16,255 nucleotides of DNA from positions 1 to 16,255 of the forward strand of contig JAIPHI010000043.1 in NCBI GenBank assembly GCA_021735285.1, read 5' to 3'. The first letter of the stretch is position 1, and the number at the start of each line of letters is the position of its first letter. A program made the position numbers and the translations under genes. Positions 13,589 to 16,255 of this stretch are shown here, one piece after another. The notes beneath the pieces are model-generated. The model did no database searches and had not been told where the DNA came from. It was given only the letters and a program-made list of their open reading frames with translations. The DNA is from Fidelibacterota bacterium (GTDB lineage: Bacteria > Fidelibacterota > UBA2242 > JAFGTP01).

Positions 13589-16255
13589 ATGTATATTTCA
13601 AAATTAACTCTGACTGGTTTTAAGTCTTTTCTGCGGAAAACAAAGATTGTTTTTGATAAAGGAGTTACCTGTATAGTAGGTCCGAATGGATGTGGTAAAA
13701 CTAATATTGTGGATGCAATCCGGTGGGTGATAGGAGAACAAAAAACCAGTATTCTAAGGGCGAATAGAAATGTAGATGTGATTTTTAATGGATCTGAGAA
13801 GAGGAGGCCGGCTAATTTTGCAGAGGTCTCGCTTACTATTCATAATGTTAGCGGGAAAATGCCAATAGATTATACGGATGTGGTAATAACCAGGCGAGTA
13901 TTCAGAAATAGTGATAGCGAATATTTAATTAATAAAACACCCTGTCGGTTAAAGGATATTACTGATCTTTTCATTGATACTGGCATGGGGGCCAATGCCT
14001 ATTCGGTGATTGAATTAAGCATGGTAGAAGATATTTTGAGTGAAACTCCTCAGGAGAGACGCGAGCTATTCGAAGAAGCTGCGGGTATCAATAAATATCA
14101 TCGCCAGCGTAAATCTGCATTGAGAAAACTGGATTCAACAAAGGAAGACCTGGTTCGAGTCGAAGATATAATTGGGGAAGTGAAATCCAAAGTCAATAGT
14201 CTCAAGCGGCAATTGAGACGTTATAAAAGATATCAGAAAACCTCAGAAAAATTAGTAGAAGCGGAAGTTGTGCTGGCTTCCCGGGAAGTATTTGATCTAC
14301 AGCAGGAAGCTCAACCTCTTAAAAAAGAACTCAATAATAAAGAGGAGAAGATAGATAGTATAAATAATGAAATTGAGCAGCTTGAACAATCATTAAAAAG
14401 CAGAAGAGAAAAATTTCAGAAGATAGAACAAAAATTAGATAATGAAAAAAATAAACTGGAAGAAATAAAAAATAAAAAGAATCAATTTGAGTCTGATACA
14501 AGGGTATTAAAAGAGAAGCGGAATAATATTAATAGTGATATAACAAGATTGGAAAATGAAATAGCCGAACTCAAAAATAACATAACATCGGCAAAAACAA
14601 GGGAGGCGGAGTCAAAGCAAGAGGCTGATAAATTTGAAGTACAGCTTGAACGTAAGAATCAGGAGTATAAAAAAGTCTCCAAAGAATTGGATGCAATCGA
14701 TAAAGAACATACCAAAGTGCAAAAGGAAGTTAATAAATTACAAGATCAGCGCTATGAAATAGTCACAGAGATAAGTGAAATAACGGCTAATCAAAATAAT
14801 CTTAAATCAAATATTGAAGAGAGAGAACAAGAATTAAAGGAAATTCAAGCTAAACTGACCGAAGGGAATAGTAAACTGAAGGATCTCAAAGAGAAATTAT
14901 TAAAAATTGATACTGATATTCAAGATAGGCAGCATAATATTAGTGAGCTAGAACAAGAACTGACCGGGGAAAAAGAGAAAAAACAAAGAATAATAGATAA
15001 AGAGTCAAAATTATTAGAAGACAAAAGAGAATTAGATTCTAAACTTGATAGATTAAATAATAAAATAGATTTTTATACGCAGCTCATTGAAAATCGGGAA
15101 GGCTTTAAGCCGGCTGTAAAATTCATATTAGATAATACAGATCAATTTCGGTCTGTAAAAGGAGCTCTTTCGGATTTAATTTATGCTGATAAAGAATATT
15201 ATAAAGCGATCGAAACCTATATTTCCGAACTTTCTGAATTGATTGTTACAAAGGATAGGGAGAGTGGTTTGAAAATTATAAATAGATTAAAAGAATTGGG
15301 AAAAGGCCAGCTGACCATTGTTCCCATGGATATAAACATTGATCATAAGCCTAAGAAAAATGTATCTACATCAAGGGCTGAACCTTTGGCTCCTCATATC
15401 CAGTGTGGTGCTGAGATTGAAAAAATTAAAAATACAATATTTTCCGATGTGTATATATGTGAAGATGAATATTTTGATGAACTGGTAAAAACTGGTGAAT
15501 TTGACAATCAAGTTTTGGTTACAAAAAAAGGGAGAATCAGCAATAATGGATTTTTAACCGGGAGTGATGATCAATCTGAAACTTTATTAGTAGGGAGGCA
15601 GGATAAGCTCACAGAGTTTGAACAGAAATATGATCGTCATAAATTTGAACAGGAAGATGTGGTAGCTGAACTGGACTCTATTGCTGAACGTAAAAAGCAA
15701 CTCAAAGAGAAAATTAAGGGTATTGAAGATAAGATTAGCCACAACGAGAATAATATCTCAGAACTGAAAAAGGCAAAAGACCGGCTGGATAAAAAAATGT
15801 ATAGGCTTGAAACTGATCTGGAAAATTGGAATGATCAAAAAGTTAACCTTAAAGTTGCTCTTGAAAATTTTAGGAATAAGCTTGAATCGGATACCCCGGG
15901 TCTTGAGAATCTTCAGAAAAAAAAGGATGAGCTGGACCAGAAAATTGATAAAATAAAAACAGAACTACAAAAGAAGGAAAATAGCCTTAATCAAAAAAAT
16001 CAGGCTATGCAAAATGCCCGAGTAGAACGTGTAGATTTAAAAAATAAGTTAAGAAATGTGGTGGAAAACAAGAAGGCAGCTCAAAAATCGATTCATAAAT
16101 TTAAGCATAAAATAAAAAATAATGAAAAAGAGATTAATAATAAGAACGATAGAAAACAGGATTTGGCTCAAAAGATTCAAAGTAATACTCTACAATTGGA
16201 GCAGATCAATAAGAAAGTAGATAAATATACTACTCGAGTTGAAAGAATAAATGAA
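13589..16255 (+). CDS. smc: Chromosome segregation protein SMC, 5' part (runs off the window)
   Basis: 889 codons are open from the ATG at 13589 to the window edge, so the 3' part is missing. SMC is the ATPase of bacterial condensin, acting with ScpA and ScpB to organise and separate chromosomes. The N-terminal head half (about 1-165) shows FKSF, Walker A GPNGCGKTN (31-39), IRWVIGEQ and the EEAAGI segment near 161. A long coiled coil rich in E, K, Q and N follows to about 490. The hinge (about 494-668) has the SVKGALSDLI and RLKELGKGQLTIVP segments, and the returning coil then starts. The C-terminal head with the ABC signature and Walker B lies beyond the window. The Cys/Thr form of the P-loop is common in FCB bacteria. 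The start is natural (MYISKLTLTGFKSF), although the Shine-Dalgarno is weak. Confidence 0.96.
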   Translation, partial: MYISKLTLTGFKSFLRKTKIVFDKGVTCIVGPNGCGKTNIVDAIRWVIGEQKTSILRANRNVDVIFNGSEKRRPANFAEVSLTIHNVSGKMPIDYTDVVITRRVFRNSDSEYLINKTPCRLKDITDLFIDTGMGANAYSVIELSMVEDILSETPQERRELFEEAAGINKYHRQRKSALRKLDSTKEDLVRVEDIIGEVKSKVNSLKRQLRRYKRYQKTSEKLVEAEVVLASREVFDLQQEAQPLKKELNNKEEKIDSINNEIEQLEQSLKSRREKFQKIEQKLDNEKNKLEEIKNKKNQFESDTRVLKEKRNNINSDITRLENEIAELKNNITSAKTREAESKQEADKFEVQLERKNQEYKKVSKELDAIDKEHTKVQKEVNKLQDQRYEIVTEISEITANQNNLKSNIEEREQELKEIQAKLTEGNSKLKDLKEKLLKIDTDIQDRQHNISELEQELTGEKEKKQRIIDKESKLLEDKRELDSKLDRLNNKIDFYTQLIENREGFKPAVKFILDNTDQFRSVKGALSDLIYADKEYYKAIETYISELSELIVTKDRESGLKIINRLKELGKGQLTIVPMDINIDHKPKKNVSTSRAEPLAPHIQCGAEIEKIKNTIFSDVYICEDEYFDELVKTGEFDNQVLVTKKGRISNNGFLTGSDDQSETLLVGRQDKLTEFEQKYDRHKFEQEDVVAELDSIAERKKQLKEKIKGIEDKISHNENNISELKKAKDRLDKKMYRLETDLENWNDQKVNLKVALENFRNKLESDTPGLENLQKKKDELDQKIDKIKTELQKKENSLNQKNQAMQNARVERVDLKNKLRNVVENKKAAQKSIHKFKHKIKNNEKEINNKNDRKQDLAQKIQSNTLQLEQINKKVDKYTTRVERINE

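Overview
The window is AT-rich bacterial DNA. It most likely comes from a Gram-negative member of the FCB superphylum (Bacteroidota/Ignavibacteriota/Calditrichota/Marinimicrobia-like); the exact phylum cannot be fixed from the sequence alone. The main pointers are a type IX-style C-terminal sorting domain (NYPNPFNP ... GxKVxxLxxxxxxxGxYxxxW ... SGIYxxRL), outer-membrane beta-barrel proteins with Sec signal peptides, and an SMC P-loop of the form GPNGCGKTN. No rRNA, tRNA, CRISPR array, transposase or phage gene was seen.

Layout. (1) Positions 2-4602, plus strand, form a tight run of four genes: the 3' part of a secreted protein with Asp-rich DxDGDG calcium-binding-type repeats and a basic Gly/Arg/Lys tail; a probable outer-membrane beta-barrel; a membrane sensor histidine kinase; and an NtrC-type sigma-54 response regulator. 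Gene ends overlap or lie 1-20 nt apart. A possible 25-codon hydrophobic small ORF overlaps the regulator stop and ends at a hairpin. This run looks like a self-contained envelope-sensing unit and is the least ordinary part of the window. (2) Positions 4962-8381 encode a 1139-residue secreted protein with seven Big-type Ig-like repeats, acidic linkers, two ZU5-like modules and a T9SS-type tail. About 1.1 kb of it is internally duplicated. (3) A 16-bp perfect hairpin (8400-8437) separates it from four converging minus-strand genes: zinc alcohol dehydrogenase, class I glutamine amidotransferase, PspC-domain membrane protein and YjbQ, probably one transcription unit read from about 11320 down to 8440. 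(4) From 11585, plus strand: a small outer-membrane protein, rsmE (16S rRNA m3U1498 methyltransferase) and a HinT-type HIT hydrolase, closely spaced. After a 230-nt gap comes smc, which runs off the right edge (889 codons present).

How the genes work together. The first block combines surface components (repeat protein, beta-barrel) with a signalling pair, so the kinase may monitor or control an envelope structure built from its neighbours. No sigma-54 -24/-12 promoter was found in the window's intergenic regions, so the regulator's targets are probably elsewhere. The remaining genes are mostly housekeeping (translation, nucleotide hydrolysis, chromosome organisation) or general metabolism and envelope stress.
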